Assembly (NCBI GenBank): GCA_905220665.1
Contig: CAJNAR010000171.1
Span: 310,001 to 374,000, forward strand
Origin: Albugo candida
Lineage: Eukaryota; Oomycota; Peronosporomycetes; Albuginales; Albuginaceae
Length of the DNA: 64,000 nucleotides
Direction: 5' to 3'
Of the stretch, positions 44,508 to 55,679 are shown in pieces. A program made the translations under genes and the position numbers. Each line of letters begins with the position of its first letter. Position 1 is the first letter of the stretch. The notes under the pieces are model-generated. The model did not search any database. It was not told the DNA's origin and saw nothing but the letters and a program-made list of their open reading frames with translations.

Positions 44508-44526
44508 CCTCATTCCTCAATTTTCT
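44508..44526 (+). promoter_or_regulatory. Near-perfect oomycete Inr-FPR core promoter
   Basis: CCTCATTCCTCAATTTTCT matches the 19-nt Phytophthora Inr/FPR consensus GCTCATTYYNCAWTTTNYY at all positions except the first. It starts 41 nt upstream of the ATG at 44549, where the transcription start is expected. It supports both the oomycete origin and the reality of the downstream gene. Confidence 0.8.
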
Positions 44527-44548
44527 TGTGCACAATAAAGCTAATACG

Positions 44549-44866
44549 ATGAAAACTCACATCTTGGTTGCGAATGTGGTGACGCTTGTGGCCTCATCAG
44601 ACGGAGCATTACTGCGAAAAGTTAATGAAGAAAGATTAGACACGGGAACAACTTCAACTGGAGTGAAATTGGAGACCAGCACGAACTTCAATAGCATCAA
44701 CCAGGTTACCGGTCGGGATCTTGTTATTGATGATAATCATCACGGCGACCGATTGCAACCTCACGACGGTGACACAAGACAACCTGATGATAATAGCCCA
44801 CATCAGTCTCATAATGCAAATCATATCATGAACAAAGTTAGCAATATGACCCAAGCAATTCATTAA
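44549..44866 (+). CDS. Small secreted protein, effector-like, truncated by rearrangement
   Basis: Read from the ATG at 44549 this gives 105 aa. Residues 1-20 (MKTHILVANVVTLVASSDGA) look like a signal peptide with a weak hydrophobic core. The rest is Asp/His/Asn/Thr-rich and hydrophilic, with HHGDRLQPHDGD and a GTTSTG start of the duplicated part. No RxLR-EER motif in its usual form; ALLRKVNEERL just after the signal peptide is only vaguely similar. A one-base deletion relative to the inverted second copy shifts the frame at HNAN and creates the stop. A Pro-rich C-terminal part of probably the same gene lies downstream at 45127-45426, separated by the inverted copy. The Inr-FPR element upstream supports transcription. 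Function unknown. Confidence 0.55.
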   Translation: MKTHILVANVVTLVASSDGALLRKVNEERLDTGTTSTGVKLETSTNFNSINQVTGRDLVIDDNHHGDRLQPHDGDTRQPDDNSPHQSHNANHIMNKVSNMTQAIH

Positions 44867-45140
44867 CCATTTTGGATGGTCCATTTGGTAACGGGTCACT
44901 ATTCCATCCAAAATGGTTAATGAATTGCTTGGGTCATATTGCTCACTTTGTTCATGATATTGATTTGCATTATGAGACTGATGTGGGCTATTATCATCAG
45001 GTTGTCTTGTGTCACCGTCGTGAGGTTGCAATCGATCGCCGTGATGATTATCATCGATAACAAGATCCCAACCGGTAACCTGGTTGATGCTATTGAAGTT
45101 CGTGCTGGTCTCCAATTTCACTCCAGTTGAAGTTGTTCCC
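44644..45140. repeat. Large near-perfect inverted duplication inside a secreted-protein gene
   Basis: The left arm 44644-44879 and the right arm 44904-45140 are inverted copies of about 236 bp, with a 24-nt spacer. I count one indel and a handful of substitutions, so identity is roughly 98 percent. The left arm is the coding part of the small secreted protein. Because of the palindrome a long minus-strand frame (44654-45409) appears, which I regard as an artefact. Single-stranded DNA or RNA from here would form a very long hairpin. Confidence 0.9.
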
Positions 45141-45426
45141 ACCAGGCTATGACGATGTAAAGCAGCAACCATATTATAATTATTACTGCACTGAATTAGT
45201 AGCCCGAACAATTGAGTGCGAGGATTCTGATATGCAGAAGGCTGTATCACCAACTGATGGCTCTTGTACAGATTCGCCTCGTCGGACACCTGCTGAACCT
45301 TGTGCAAGTTCTCCTCGACGACCAGAAAAAACTGATGGTAAACCTGATGACCCTCATTCAAGTCCTTCTTATCCCACAAAATTTCCCCCTCCTTCACGCC
45401 CGCCTCCACCTGTACCTGGTAATTAA
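45127..45426 (+). pseudogene. Detached Pro-rich C-terminal part of the secreted-protein gene
   Basis: An open frame begins inside the end of the right inverted arm (no ATG) and reads FPPGYDDVKQQPYYNYYC, then ARTIECEDSDMQ, then Ser/Pro/Arg-rich repeats (TDSPRRTPAEP, CASSPRRPEK) and ends PPPSRPPPPVPGN. It is probably the original C-terminus of the gene starting at 44549, cut off by the inversion. An AG precedes CCCGAAC at the 5' edge of the duplicated unit, so a splice acceptor is possible, which would make a real exon. An AT-rich 3' region with several AATAA-like signals follows. Confidence 0.5.
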
Positions 45427-45771
45427 TAACCTATTTTATTTTATACTTGAATAATAAAAAATAAAACAAAATTTATTTTTTCATATAGCCCGAACAATTG
45501 AGTGCGAGGATTCTGATATGCAGAAGGCTGTATCACCAACTGATGGCTCTTGTACAGATTCGCCTCGTCGGACACCTGCTGAACCTTGTGCAAGTTCTCC
45601 TCGACGACCAGAAAAAACTGATGGTAAACCTGATGACCCTCATTCAAGTCCTTCTTATCCCACAAAATTTCCCCCTCCTTCACGCCCGCCTCCACCTGTA
45701 CCTGGTAATTAATAACCTATTTTATTTTATACTTGAATAATAAAAAATAAAACAAAATTTATTTTTTCATA
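45201..45771 (+). repeat. Tandem duplication of a 286-bp unit (Pro-rich exon plus 3' region)
   Basis: Copies at 45201-45486 and 45487-45771 are identical as far as I can see. Each carries the frame ARTIECEDSDMQ... to ...PPPVPGN plus the AT-rich 3' segment ending TTTATTTTTTCATA. The second copy is preceded by TATAG, so each copy starts just at an AG. Near identity suggests a recent event or gene conversion. The second copy (frame 45488-45712) has no start codon of its own. Confidence 0.95.
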
Positions 45772-45829
45772 CTAAACCCCCTCCAAAGCTATCAAAATGT
45801 GCTGTACTCTTCGTCCCGCTTAGTTGAAG

Positions 45830-45880
45830 TTGTCTAGATTACTAGAATTAGACGTAAATGACTTCTCTAATGCCTAAACT
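45830..45880 (+). repeat. Truncated copy of the 190-bp interspersed repeat
   Basis: ATTACTAGAATTAGAC and GACTTCTCTAATGCCT match the distal part of the repeat at 58470-58655 in the same orientation. It lies next to the 3' end of the LINE at 45.98 kb. Only about 45 bp are alignable. Confidence 0.6.
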
Positions 45881-45984
45881 ACAATAAATAAACAAAATGG
45901 ATGCAATGTTGGTCTAGAAAGCCGCAGCTAGGTTTAGCGACTGGAATAAGATAGTACTGTGTTAGAAACGCCACGCATCACCGA

Positions 45985-48900
45985 CTTAGATTCGCTGACG
46001 GTGTCGAACTTGGAGCAGGCTGGACCGATTAGAGAAATACCTTTTGGATGAACCAGTATGTTGATAAGACGCTAACACTTGTGTCAAGCGCTCGAGATGC
46101 TCCGTATCATAGCACTGCCGTTGAAGATAGCGGATATGGGCACTCAGTGTGCTATAAAACACCGAAACAGCTGAGGCAGTTGGCGTCGAAGTGCCGTGGG
46201 CGAAAAGTCTGCGATTCCGATCCGTCCAAGTAAAATGAATCGCGACCGCGTCTAATGTAAACCAAAGATCCTCCAGCACCATTCGAAAAGGCTTCCACGC
46301 ATCACGAAGTGCAGGAATCCGTGCACACGCGATGTGTGACCATCGCGGGCGAACAGAAAAAAAAAGATTGTCCACGACGGAAAGAGCTCTTCTCAGATTG
46401 AACGTATCCTGTTGCAATGAAAAACAAATGTTGGTAGCTTTCGACCGCACCACAATGCTTCTGAGTGCACAGGATGATTTCTGGATGTGATTGTTGTAAA
46501 AACCAAAATCGTGCTCGAAGTGGTAGGGTACAGAAGGATAGTCGGAACTGGACGTCCGAATAGATCGGTAGCAAAAGTCTTCAAAGACGTTTGAATAACT
46601 TGTAAAAAAATTTCACCCATGTTGACGTCCCACTTCGATCACGTTCTGATACGTGAAGCAACATTGGGTGTGGTTTAATCGGTGGAAATGCCTTTGCAAC
46701 GACTCGATGAAGTTGATTCCGAGGTATCATCGGAAAGAAAACCTTCTTGTCCGAGAGTTGAATGCCAAATTGAACCGGATAAGCGTGTGCCATTTCCCTT
46801 ACGGAACAGCGTAATACGCCAGCAGGTTGAGCTCGTCGTAGAATTTTCGTTGCTTCGACGTACAACCGGCGTAAAGACTTCGATTGAGACTGATCGGACG
46901 GTTGCCAACCTCCGTTGTACTAAAATGCAAAATGAATTCGAGATCAGAGACGAACCAGTCCGTTCTTCCGCCAAACAAGTCACGTAGAGACCGTATTTGA
47001 AACGCTTGAGCAAAGCGCATCCGAAAACTACGCGCTGGTTCGGGCACCATTCCCAGACATCGACGATGAGCAGAGACACTCGCTGGCCGTCGTCTCTTCT
47101 CAAAATTCAGATGAGGGTCGATATGAAATCATATGGGAGCATCCAACAACGTGAGAAATCGCTCCTGTTGTGATAGTTCTTTGTTGGTAAGATCCCAATG
47201 ACTTTGGTGGAACCAAATACATGTCTGCTTCCACCATGGTGACTATATTCCAGTGCAACATGGTCCAATGCCGACGTGTTGATATCGTGAGGATATCGAG
47301 TGATCGCTATAGCGCAAAATCGGGCAAAATGCAGCGTGTGATCTCCATTCCAGGAAGTGTCCAGTTGCTGGGTAAAGCTGTACTGGAATGAAGTAGAAAT
47401 TGTTGTAAAAACTGAAAGCGTCGTTTTTCAGTTGTGTTGAGATAATCGGAACCTGAAAGCCACCCTCTGAGTGAGGTAGGTACAAGAAGTCCGACTTGAT
47501 CAGTTGGACGTGTGTTGAATTGCGCTCATACTTCCGACTCAAAACGAATCGATTGAGCATCGATTGCCAGCGTCGAACGAAATGTTGCGGGATGTTAAAA
47601 TGAGTTGTAAGATGCCATAAACATGAAAACACCATAGTTTGTGCCACCAGTAATCTTCGACGAACTGTTCTGGGCCAGCGAAACCACTGACGGAATTCAT
47701 CATAAAAACGATCTTTTAAGAATTCGATCATCAAATCACCAACGGGTGATTGACTGAATGGAACTCCCAGATATTTCACCGACGCACTCGGTGAGAGTAC
47801 TTTCACATGTGCAAACGGTTGACCTACGTGGTGTCGATTCAGTGGGAGCAAGGTGGACTTGGACAAGTTAAACTTTGCTCCTGAACCATCGCAATACTTC
47901 TGAACGATCTCGAGTTGCGCCTCCACTCCACTGAGCGAACACGATAATAATGCCGAGTCGTCCGCAAAAAATAAACTCGTTGCTGCAGTCCTTGGAGTGA
48001 TGCATATTCCTGGTCCTTCATTCGTCCGCAAAAAATTCCCCAACGGCTCAATCGTCGTGAGAAAGAGCAAAGCGGACAGTGGGTCACCCTGTTTAACACC
48101 CCTCGACGGAGTGATTTTTGGTGAGAGAGTTCCATTCAGCAACAACGATACAGTCGTGTTGGTGTACAGAAGCTTTGTCCACTGGATGAACGAATTTCCA
48201 CTCTTAATTTTCGATTAACTGCTAACATGTACGACCAATCTACTCGATCGTACGCTTTCTCAAAATCGAGAAATGTTGCGTATGCTTCTTCATCACGATG
48301 AGTGACTAGATCCTGCAGATCACTCATATACCGAATGTGATGGTGGATTGAACGTCCTCGAAGAAATGCTTTTTGGTCCTCGCGGATCAATTTCGGAAGC
48401 ACTTGCTGAAGTCGGTATGCAAGTACCTTCGACAGCACTTTCACATCCACGCATATCAGGGCAATAGGACGATAGTTACCAGGATCAGCACGGGATCCTT
48501 TTTTGTATAGCAATTTGATTGCTGAACTACGATGAGAACGCAGCAAAGAGCCTCGACGAAGTTGGTGTTCGAAGATAATTTGCAAACATTCACCAAAAAC
48601 ACTCGGAGCTCGTTGGTAGAATGCTGCCGGCAATCCATCCATTCCAGGTGACGAGTGTCCACGCATACTTTTTATTGCTTCTTCCATCTTCAGTTTGGTT
48701 AATGGAGCGGAAAAAAAGGATTCGTCAGCGCTGGAATTTTTTTTTGTTATCGAGTGAAGCAATGTGTGTTGTTCTGTCGCGCATGGACGCAAAGGAAGTC
48801 TAGCTGAACTTTTTTGATCTCCCATGATACCACTCCAGTGATCTGTGAACTGAAGAGTGATATCAATAGGGCTCGTAGACACTTGTCCATTAGGAAGTAG

Positions 48901-49695
48901 AACTTCTTCCAAGGGTACACGATGACAGGTTGAGTCCACTGGTCGAAAGAAATGGCGAGTTGATTTCTCCATGCTCTTTGAGTGGTAATCAAACATGGAG
49001 TCTTGATTATACTTGGACGAGCTCCTGACCCTGTCATGATAAGAGCGAAGAGCGTCTTCGTACAGCTTTTTTTTCTTGTTCTTGATTTGATTGTCGAAAA
49101 GATGCTGCAGCTTCGTCCAACTAACTCAGAACGAGCGCGGGTGACATCCAAATCTTTTTGTCGACGAATCTTCTTTTGAACTTTGTTTTTTTCTGGGTTG
49201 GGGGCCAGTATAGATACGTGCTTCAGGATGATGTTGACGCCAAGCATCCAGCACAACCAAGTTGGAAAGTCATTTCGAACATGAGAGGTGACTTGTCTCG
49301 TGCCTATATACCCACTGGAGCAATCCAAACTGGGACACAAGGCTGTGTTCAAATCAAAATGTTTTGCGTTCCGCTGGATTCATCGGAGCATAAACGATAT
49401 ATACTGGAGCTCCAAGAATCGCCATACGTACAACCAAATATCGGTCGGGTACGGAGACAGAGGTAAGAGATTGTGCAGAGTCAGATCCGGGAAAATCTTG
49501 ACGAATAATTGTCATAACCCCGTTTACTCGTTCCCGAACGAGATTAGAGCGAAGACTATTCGAGTCACTGACAAAAAGCTGATGTCGGAATGTGGAAGCC
49601 AAGTGAAACTGAAAAGTCTCCAGGTGGTGACGGTCGCGAAAATGAGTTTCTTGTACGCAACAAATAGCGTAATTCGATAGTGTGTGCTGTATCAA
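45985..49695 (-). pseudogene. LINE ORF2 (APE endonuclease-RT), broken
   Basis: Endonuclease start: CCVQETHF at about 49655, then RYLVVRM and YAPMNPAERKTF; the middle of the domain survives only in another frame (NTALCPSLDCSSG, about 49340-49300) with sequence lost. Reverse transcriptase: SPGMDGLPAAFYQ, KKGSRADPGNYRPIAL, DQKAFLRGRS, FLDFEKAYDRVDW, then after a frameshift near 48150 SRGVKQGDPLSALLF and the catalytic FFADDSALL. The C-terminal region with the His/Cys RT-associated zinc-binding motif and a WTDRNRR segment follows in further frames to about 45986. At least four frameshifts. Confidence 0.85.
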
Positions 49696-49779
49696 TAGAT
49701 GACCATTCTTTTTGATCCGTTTGTATTAACAAAAAAAATGGTTCTATTTGTCCACAAAAAAAGGTCCGTTGAGCTGCCC

Positions 49780-52272
49780 TTAGTATTGGACTGAAAGGGG
49801 TCCAACGACGAGTTTTTTAACTCCGTCTTCCTCCTTCAGCTGTAGTATGGAAGCTTCGTCGGTAAGAAGAAGGGTCGACGACTGTAATTGCACCAAGTCA
49901 TCGATAATTGGACTCTCCCACTTTGCGTAAAACCACTCGCTTAGACAAAGTGTTCCCAGCGGTGAGCGCAAAATGTGCAACAACACATTCGTGTGAAGCA
50001 CACGACAGTGGTGAGTTGGAATCCACAACACCGGCTGACCAGTAACGTACTGGATCCAGTGGTCGCTATGATATATTGTTGGTGCCGTGCACATCAACAT
50101 AAGCTCGAAGAGCGAGAGGGAGTATGTTGCTCGTGTCAATGCTTCCACTTCCACTGATGTAGTCCACCAGTTGTCCACCGTTTCGAGCATATTTTCCGAA
50201 CGGCCGAAACGGAACCACCGACTTGCTTTGACCATTTTTTGTTGAACGTGGTATCCGAGTTCGGCTCGGATGCTGCAAGGATACGGTTTATGGTGTGTAT
50301 TCGAATCACTTGCTCCTAGCATGGGTCATTCGACCTCATGCTACGATTTAGCACTCCATGCAGTGCAATCGGATGGTCCATGGCAAAGTGAAGAATGCTG
50401 TCTCCGTTGGAGTTGAATCCAACATGTTTGCTTGCTTTGGCTACATGAACATCATCTTTCAGTAAAGTATCCGGTCTAGGGGGAGTTTGAGCTGTTATGA
50501 AATCTTGGATCAGGAAGTCCACCACCTCTGCCACTCGAGCAGGACGATCGTCCTTTTCGATCCGGGTGTGGTCTTTCTTCATGAATAGAGTCGCTTCTTT
50601 GGAATTAGCCAGATCATTTTTAACCACGAGCTTGGATGGTAGAATCTGGTACCTCTTTCCAAAGTCGGCTTTCGTTGTTACGTCTATTTTCACAAAATCC
50701 AATTCGAACGAGCCAAGCACATTAAAGTAATTGCTTGTAGCTAAACCGTCCAACGATTTTGGAGGGGCATTGCTTAGTAAACTCTGAAAGCGTTGAGCGA
50801 CCGATTGCGCTTGTTGCGTGGTCGAACTGGAGGCCACGTATCTTCAGTAGACTGTGACGATGCTTTTTTGCAAGTTTTGTTCATTCTCGTTGACATCCGG
50901 AACATCAGAAGGAATACCCTGTTGGGATGGATCCGAGTTGGGTAGTTTGAAAATGTTTCCATCAGCGAAGTTTCGAACGGAAGAGACTTGACGAGATGGA
51001 AGCTTGTTTGTGGGACTTCGTTCAGACACTTGAGGCATGTTTACGTTGACGATGTCTGGTTTTTTGTGTCGGTTGTGACTTCACGGGCTGACTTTCAGCT
51101 GCTGAAGCCGATTTGGGTTTTTGTTGCCGATTCGGTTGAGGAGTGTTTACCGGCAGCAGTAAGCAGTGCGGACTGCGCTGACCCATCATCAACCGATCAA
51201 CCGAGAGTGGAGAAGCTTTTCCTCGAGCCAAGTAGTATCTCACTTCGATACATATTTGCTCACACACTTTGCCGCCAACATTGAGCTGCTCACGACAGCT
51301 TGTGCCGCAAAAAAACACTCTCCAAGTCGACATGGAAAGTCTTCTGGAAGCCACTGCTTCGCGAAAATTCTCATACAGAACATCGCAACCAAGACGATGC
51401 AATGCCGACGCAAGTTTTAGAGTGGACATTTCCGGTCCAATTTCGAGAAAATCCAAAAAAAAATCGGAACCGAGAATATCAAGTCTCGGAAGGAGTAGCT
51501 GTTACCGAGAATCCTTACTTTTTCATTGGCCAATCTCTAGCAGACTTCCTCTTCGGTAACAAGTAGTCTCAAATTACCACCAGGTAGCTTTGCCAATTGG
51601 CCAATTTTTCCAGCTTCAAAAAGCTCGTCGACTATCACATTACCATGATCTAGAACAAAAGATTGCAAAATGTGCGCTGGTGGGGTTCGAACCAGCGCTT
51701 GTCCAGTGTCCAATACAACCGAGAATTTGGCGCTCGGTAGCACGAAAGGTTTGGCTGCAGTTAAGTGAGCAGACAAAACCTCCCAACTTGGACGGCCCTC
51801 TTCGAACAGCTTTTAAATTGCGTGCAGATCCGACGCTAAAGGCTTGGGCATTTCAACCTTCCAGGTTGCTTTTTTTGTCGCTTTATCCTTGCGGATTTCC
51901 TCATGACCCTTCAGGATATCAGCGAGACTTGGCCGATTACCGATTTCTTTCCTTGCTCAACCGGTCTCGGAGGTGCTGACGGCAACGCGTCATCCACCTC
52001 CATTGCGACCGGCTGATTGGCAGGAATCGGATTGGGAGAGAGAGGTGTCTCAATCTCCATATCGGCCTCTGATTGGCCAATTACCACGTCAGCCGGTAAA
52101 GGGTAGGTGAGGACGTGGGCGCATCCTTTAAAGGGAACGGGTCACTATCGGACGAGTTACGAGGAGACGAGTTACCCACATCCGGTGATGTAACGGACGA
52201 GTTATTAGGATACGGATGGTCAGCATCCGGTGAGGTGACGGTAGGAAGGCTTGAGATGTCGATAGAAACCAT
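49780..52272 (-). pseudogene. LINE ORF1 (nucleic-acid-binding protein), broken
   Basis: Pieces in several minus frames are collinear with ORF1 of the right-hand LINE: SNYFNVLGSFELD, DRPARVAEVVDFL, then CTAPTIYHSDHWIQYVTGQP with LWIPTHHCR, and LVVGPLSVQY at the end (49780). A Ser/Pro/Asp-rich start at 52272 (MVSIDISSLPTVTS) may be the original N-terminus. A segment near 51350-51250 (WRVFFCGTSCREQLNVGGK) may be a binding domain. Frameshifts near 50320, 50840 and 51460-51540. Confidence 0.7.
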
Positions 52273-52344
52273 TATCTTCGACAGGGTAGAAAGTTTGTTG
52301 TATTCTGTTTGGCAGGTATGCAGCAGCTGGAAGATAGAAAAGTG

Positions 52345-52540
52345 ACTCTCGTACCTTAGTGGTGAACACTACCACACTGTAGGACTGGAAACGAGGGAGA
52401 TATTATTATCTCTCACAGGTATTTTACAAAACGTTTTCTATATGTATATATGTTACTTAAGATAGCCTAGGCAACTAGAGAAGTCAGTAAGTTTAATTCT
52501 AGTAAGATAGACACCTTCAACTGAGCTGGGTACGGACCCT
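52345..52540 (-). repeat. 190-bp interspersed repeat, inverted copy at the LINE 5' edge
   Basis: Read on the minus strand it matches 58470-58655 (plus) over its length at roughly 85 percent by eye: GAAGGTGTCTAT, TTCTCTAGTTGCCTAGGCTA, CATATATACATATA, ATACCTGTGAGAG and GTTCACCACTA are shared in order. In both places the GTTCACCAC end faces the LINE. It contains no coding sequence. Confidence 0.85.
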
Positions 52541-54519
52541 CTACTTACAATTACTTTATACTAACGCCACATTGCAAGTGAATAAACAAAAATTGAGCTC
52601 CTGCATCCAGACACATCACCCGAGATTTTGTACAAACTTCATACGGGATGTAGTTGTATTCTAACTCAAGTCCTTCCAGCTTTATCCATATATCGCGTCG
52701 GCCACTGGTTTATTCAGCACGGTTTTTCTTCGTGTTTGCTTCCTACGGTAACTTGGAAAATGCAATGTTTTAATTGAACCTATCCAGTCTACCGCTCAGC
52801 GAATATGTTTGACGTGTCAAATTAGGTTATTTGCACTAGAGGATCTTGTTTTGTGACATAGAAGTATCAAATATATGGTAGACCAAATGCTACAACTTAA
52901 TCACAAGTTCGATACGCATATACTTACGAGTATCCTTACCTCATTGCTCTCACAAGAATCTGGCACAGTTTGTGTCCTTGTCACGAGTGTACGGGTTTGT
53001 TCCCCAATATATCTTTGACAGATTAGGTTGGAGTAGTCTGTAACCACCAACGGAGGCAAGCATGGTGGAAATAGTTTCGTAAAATAGGAATAGAAAGGTA
53101 ATAGAATTCGATATTGCATGTACAATCCAGCTGTCGTACCAACTTGCAAGTCCGGTAGAAAACATTTACATAATACCGTCAAATTTGATTTCAGGCTACT
53201 TCTAGGACTACACCATCAGCGTCATCGAAGTCGGTTTTTGCTGAATTTTTAATAGCACAATCATGAGAGTCGAGATCAGGGCACTGGAATCTTAGAAAAC
53301 GGTTCTCGGATGTAATGGAGAATAGAATTCAAGATGACTGATACATTGATGATACGTTTCGAGATCTGTATTATACTTGTGGATAAAGCTGAGATAATCT
53401 GTACCAATTGTTCAAGCTTTGCGTGATACCTTGAGTTAGAGTAGCTACATAATCATCATTTCGCACCAATTCGAGCAAGGAGAGATAATCTATTTATATT
53501 TGTCTAGTGCAACGCCGAAAAACTGACTGGACAGCTATTCTTTCGAATTCGCCTCTTTTCGACGAAACTTGACTGTTCTATAGCAATGCGAACAAAATCG
53601 TCGACAAGAATAGATGATTGCCAAGTTTTTAAGTTACATGAATCCTTTTGTTTCTTGTGAGGCCATATTCAGTGACTGTCGGATCATAACTTTCCTAGAC
53701 TCATGCAACCATACTCAATAGCAATGAACGATCTATAGCAAAGTATGTTTCTAGTGACTATGTTACTTCGATGTATTTGTCATTCCAGTTGCGAAGTCAT
53801 TACATGCTGCAAGTATGTCCCGGTGTAGTTCTGCAAAAGTACTTCGAGATATAGCAACAATATGGAGATTCACATTCCCCACAACGATAAAATATATGCA
53901 TACCTTTCTCAGCTCTCACATCAAGCTCTCCGATGAGTGATTGTTCAATTTTGTTAAAATGATTACCAATGAAGCTAACGATTAAAAAAAAGCATTCTGC
54001 AACAAATTCGTATTCCTTCCCTCAATGCAATCTTGCGTCTTGGGAATTAAGCAATGCTTTAGTGATTATCACGTTCCCATATAATAAATTCGCGTACTTC
54101 CTCATTTCATTGGACGATTGATCGAATTGAAGCCATTCTTGTTCGATCATTCGGCTTTGATTGGCGCGATGTCGGAGAACAGACATGCGATCGATTGAAA
54201 TTAGTTACCATGTCCCTGATCATTCAGACATGGCAGTAATTTTGTATTAGTCCACTGTCCGTCAAGTTGTATAATATACTAGTGGTTCATCAACAAAATA
54301 CATGATTTTATTCCATATTCATGCTACACTTCGAAAAATGTAAACTAAAGTTTGATAACGTGATTCGTGGAGCAGGCCAACAGAGCGTCTTATTTGCAAT
54401 CCATTTTCATAATAAAACAAGCTTGTGCAATGATTCCCGACGTAGTGGGATACGACAAATAAGGGTGCTGAACGCATCCAAACATATCCATGCAACGTGA
54501 TTAAAAAAAAGTAAGTAAA
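52541..54519 (-). other. Possible intron-rich minus-strand gene, unresolved
   Basis: No long frame, but several short minus-strand stretches look like exons: a start at about 54185 reading MSVLRHRANQSRMIEQEW; GELDVRAEK ending at a GTATGC donor (53904) and followed after a GCAG acceptor by LHRDILAACNDFATG; SSILVDDFVRIAIEQSSFVE (about 53615); DLDSHDCAIKNSAKTDFDDA (about 53275); and a membrane-like WIVHAISNSITFLFLF with LSKIYWGTNPY (about 53130-52990) ending at a GTGAGA donor. I could not join them in one consistent phase and one stop interrupts the first block. It may be one or two real genes, or a decayed gene. Confidence 0.35.
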
Positions 54520-55065
54520 ATGCACGGCTCAGCAGACTCGCTGACTTCTCAACAAGCTCGAATGATTTCACCTCATTTATATCGTCTCTACATCTCCTGG
54601 TACCAGAACGTTGCGAATCCACTCTCAAACGCCTACTGTACCGGCCAGCCAAGACGATGCTTCGTATCCCAGCCTGGAACGTCTCTAAGTAGCAATGCGA
54701 AGCTTTCAGAAAGACATTTACTGATTATACGACGTAGCGTTCGTGGAGTTCAAGAGCTCAAAAGAGTAGCCGAAGCATGTTGCGCCACGACTTTGATCGA
54801 AATCACTTCACAACTTAGCGATATGATAGGCGGCATGAACCTCGCAGAAACGCAGAAACCGTTCAAACTGACCAAATTACCGTACGATGTCAAATTTCAC
54901 AAGAATGAATGGTTACGTGAAAAGGTTGCAGAAGAACAAGGCCAAAGACGAAACGTACAGCTGCGAAAGAGAAAGAGGGAGTCAGGATTGTTGGAAGGAA
55001 ATGTCTCGACTGGAGTAAGATCGCGATTAAAGGTATCAGTGACAATGCGAAGAATGAGAGAGTGA
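54520..55065 (+). CDS. Unidentified 181-aa basic protein
   Basis: An uninterrupted frame with an ATG at 54520. I do not recognise it. The N-terminal 60 residues are Ser/Tyr-rich; residues 65-115 look helical (RRSVRGVQELKRVAEACCAT); the C-terminus is strongly basic with LRKRKRES, possibly a nuclear localisation signal. A GTACCA...TCCCAG segment at 54599-54671 could be a 73-nt intron, which would change the frame of one side. The flanks are gene-poor and repetitive, so it may be a gene fragment. Confidence 0.45.
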   Translation: MHGSADSLTSQQARMISPHLYRLYISWYQNVANPLSNAYCTGQPRRCFVSQPGTSLSSNAKLSERHLLIIRRSVRGVQELKRVAEACCATTLIEITSQLSDMIGGMNLAETQKPFKLTKLPYDVKFHKNEWLREKVAEEQGQRRNVQLRKRKRESGLLEGNVSTGVRSRLKVSVTMRRMRE

Positions 55066-55679
55066 GTGGGACGGACAGATGACATATAAATGGATCGAAG
55101 AATGCGTATATTGTGGTGGATCAGGATGAAGGAGACCTAGATATGGTGATATGGGATGTAAGGCGATATGATTGCTGCGAAATAAGAAGAAGAATGGGGA
55201 CTGCAGCTTTGATGTAGACCCTAAAAAGATATAATGTTCGGGTGCATTAAGGTGTCTACATAATAGAGTGATTGGTCAATATTTGAGTGGGAAGATCCAT
55301 TAGCAAATATGATTGGAGAAATAATGGTAGCAGTGTTCATATATTGTGCAAGACACTTATAACCGACACCCGCCCCTATCTATGTGGCGAAATATCAAAA
55401 TGTCAATTTTATGCAGCCTATACTTCTAACGTGCCAATAACCGGTTTTGTTAGCCAGTCAGGAGTAGTGTATGTAGGTAGGTCAATTAATCACATAATCT
55501 CTAGGGTTCCGTAAAGCACAATTGGAGGATCCATAAAATAGGATGTGCTTTAATTGGAAACAATTGTACATGGCGTCAATACATGCTGCGGAGAAAAAGA
55601 AGCAAGAAATTGAAGTCCATGGTGATGTGCATGAATTTGAAAGTAGCAGCGCCAGCAACTAAAATAAATCCCAGATGGA
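55066..55679. other. Spacer without recognised genes
   Basis: About 0.6 kb between the 181-aa frame and the second DDE remnant. It includes AAGGTGTCTACATAATAGAG near 55250 that faintly recalls the 190-bp repeat. Nothing else seen. Confidence 0.4.

Larger units (their letters stand above)
45985..52290 (-). mobile_element. LINE-type non-LTR retrotransposon, decayed (5' to 3' runs right to left)
   Basis: The order on the minus strand is ORF1, endonuclease, reverse transcriptase, then a C-terminal zinc-binding region, as in LINEs with an APE-type endonuclease. Almost every part matches the LINE at 58.8-64 kb. Frames change many times and stops interrupt all domains, so it cannot move by itself. 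The element is about 6.3 kb. Its 5' end abuts an inverted copy of the 190-bp repeat (52345-52540) and its 3' end lies near a fragment of the same repeat (45830-45880). Confidence 0.9.

Noticed and set aside
44549..44660. RxLR-type effector motif in the small secreted protein
   Set aside because: Only a loose ALLRKVNEERL follows the signal peptide; the RxLR and separate EER motifs are not present in the expected form.
44654..45409. Long minus-strand frame (251 codons) across the inverted duplication
   Set aside because: It reads antisense through the Pro-rich part and then sense through the inverted copy; the palindrome creates it. It has no signal peptide or promoter of its own.
51660..51745. 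tRNA-like hairpin with GGTTCGAACC
   Set aside because: The sequence is a perfect local palindrome inside LINE ORF1 coding sequence; no A box or acceptor stem can be folded, so the B-box match is coincidental.
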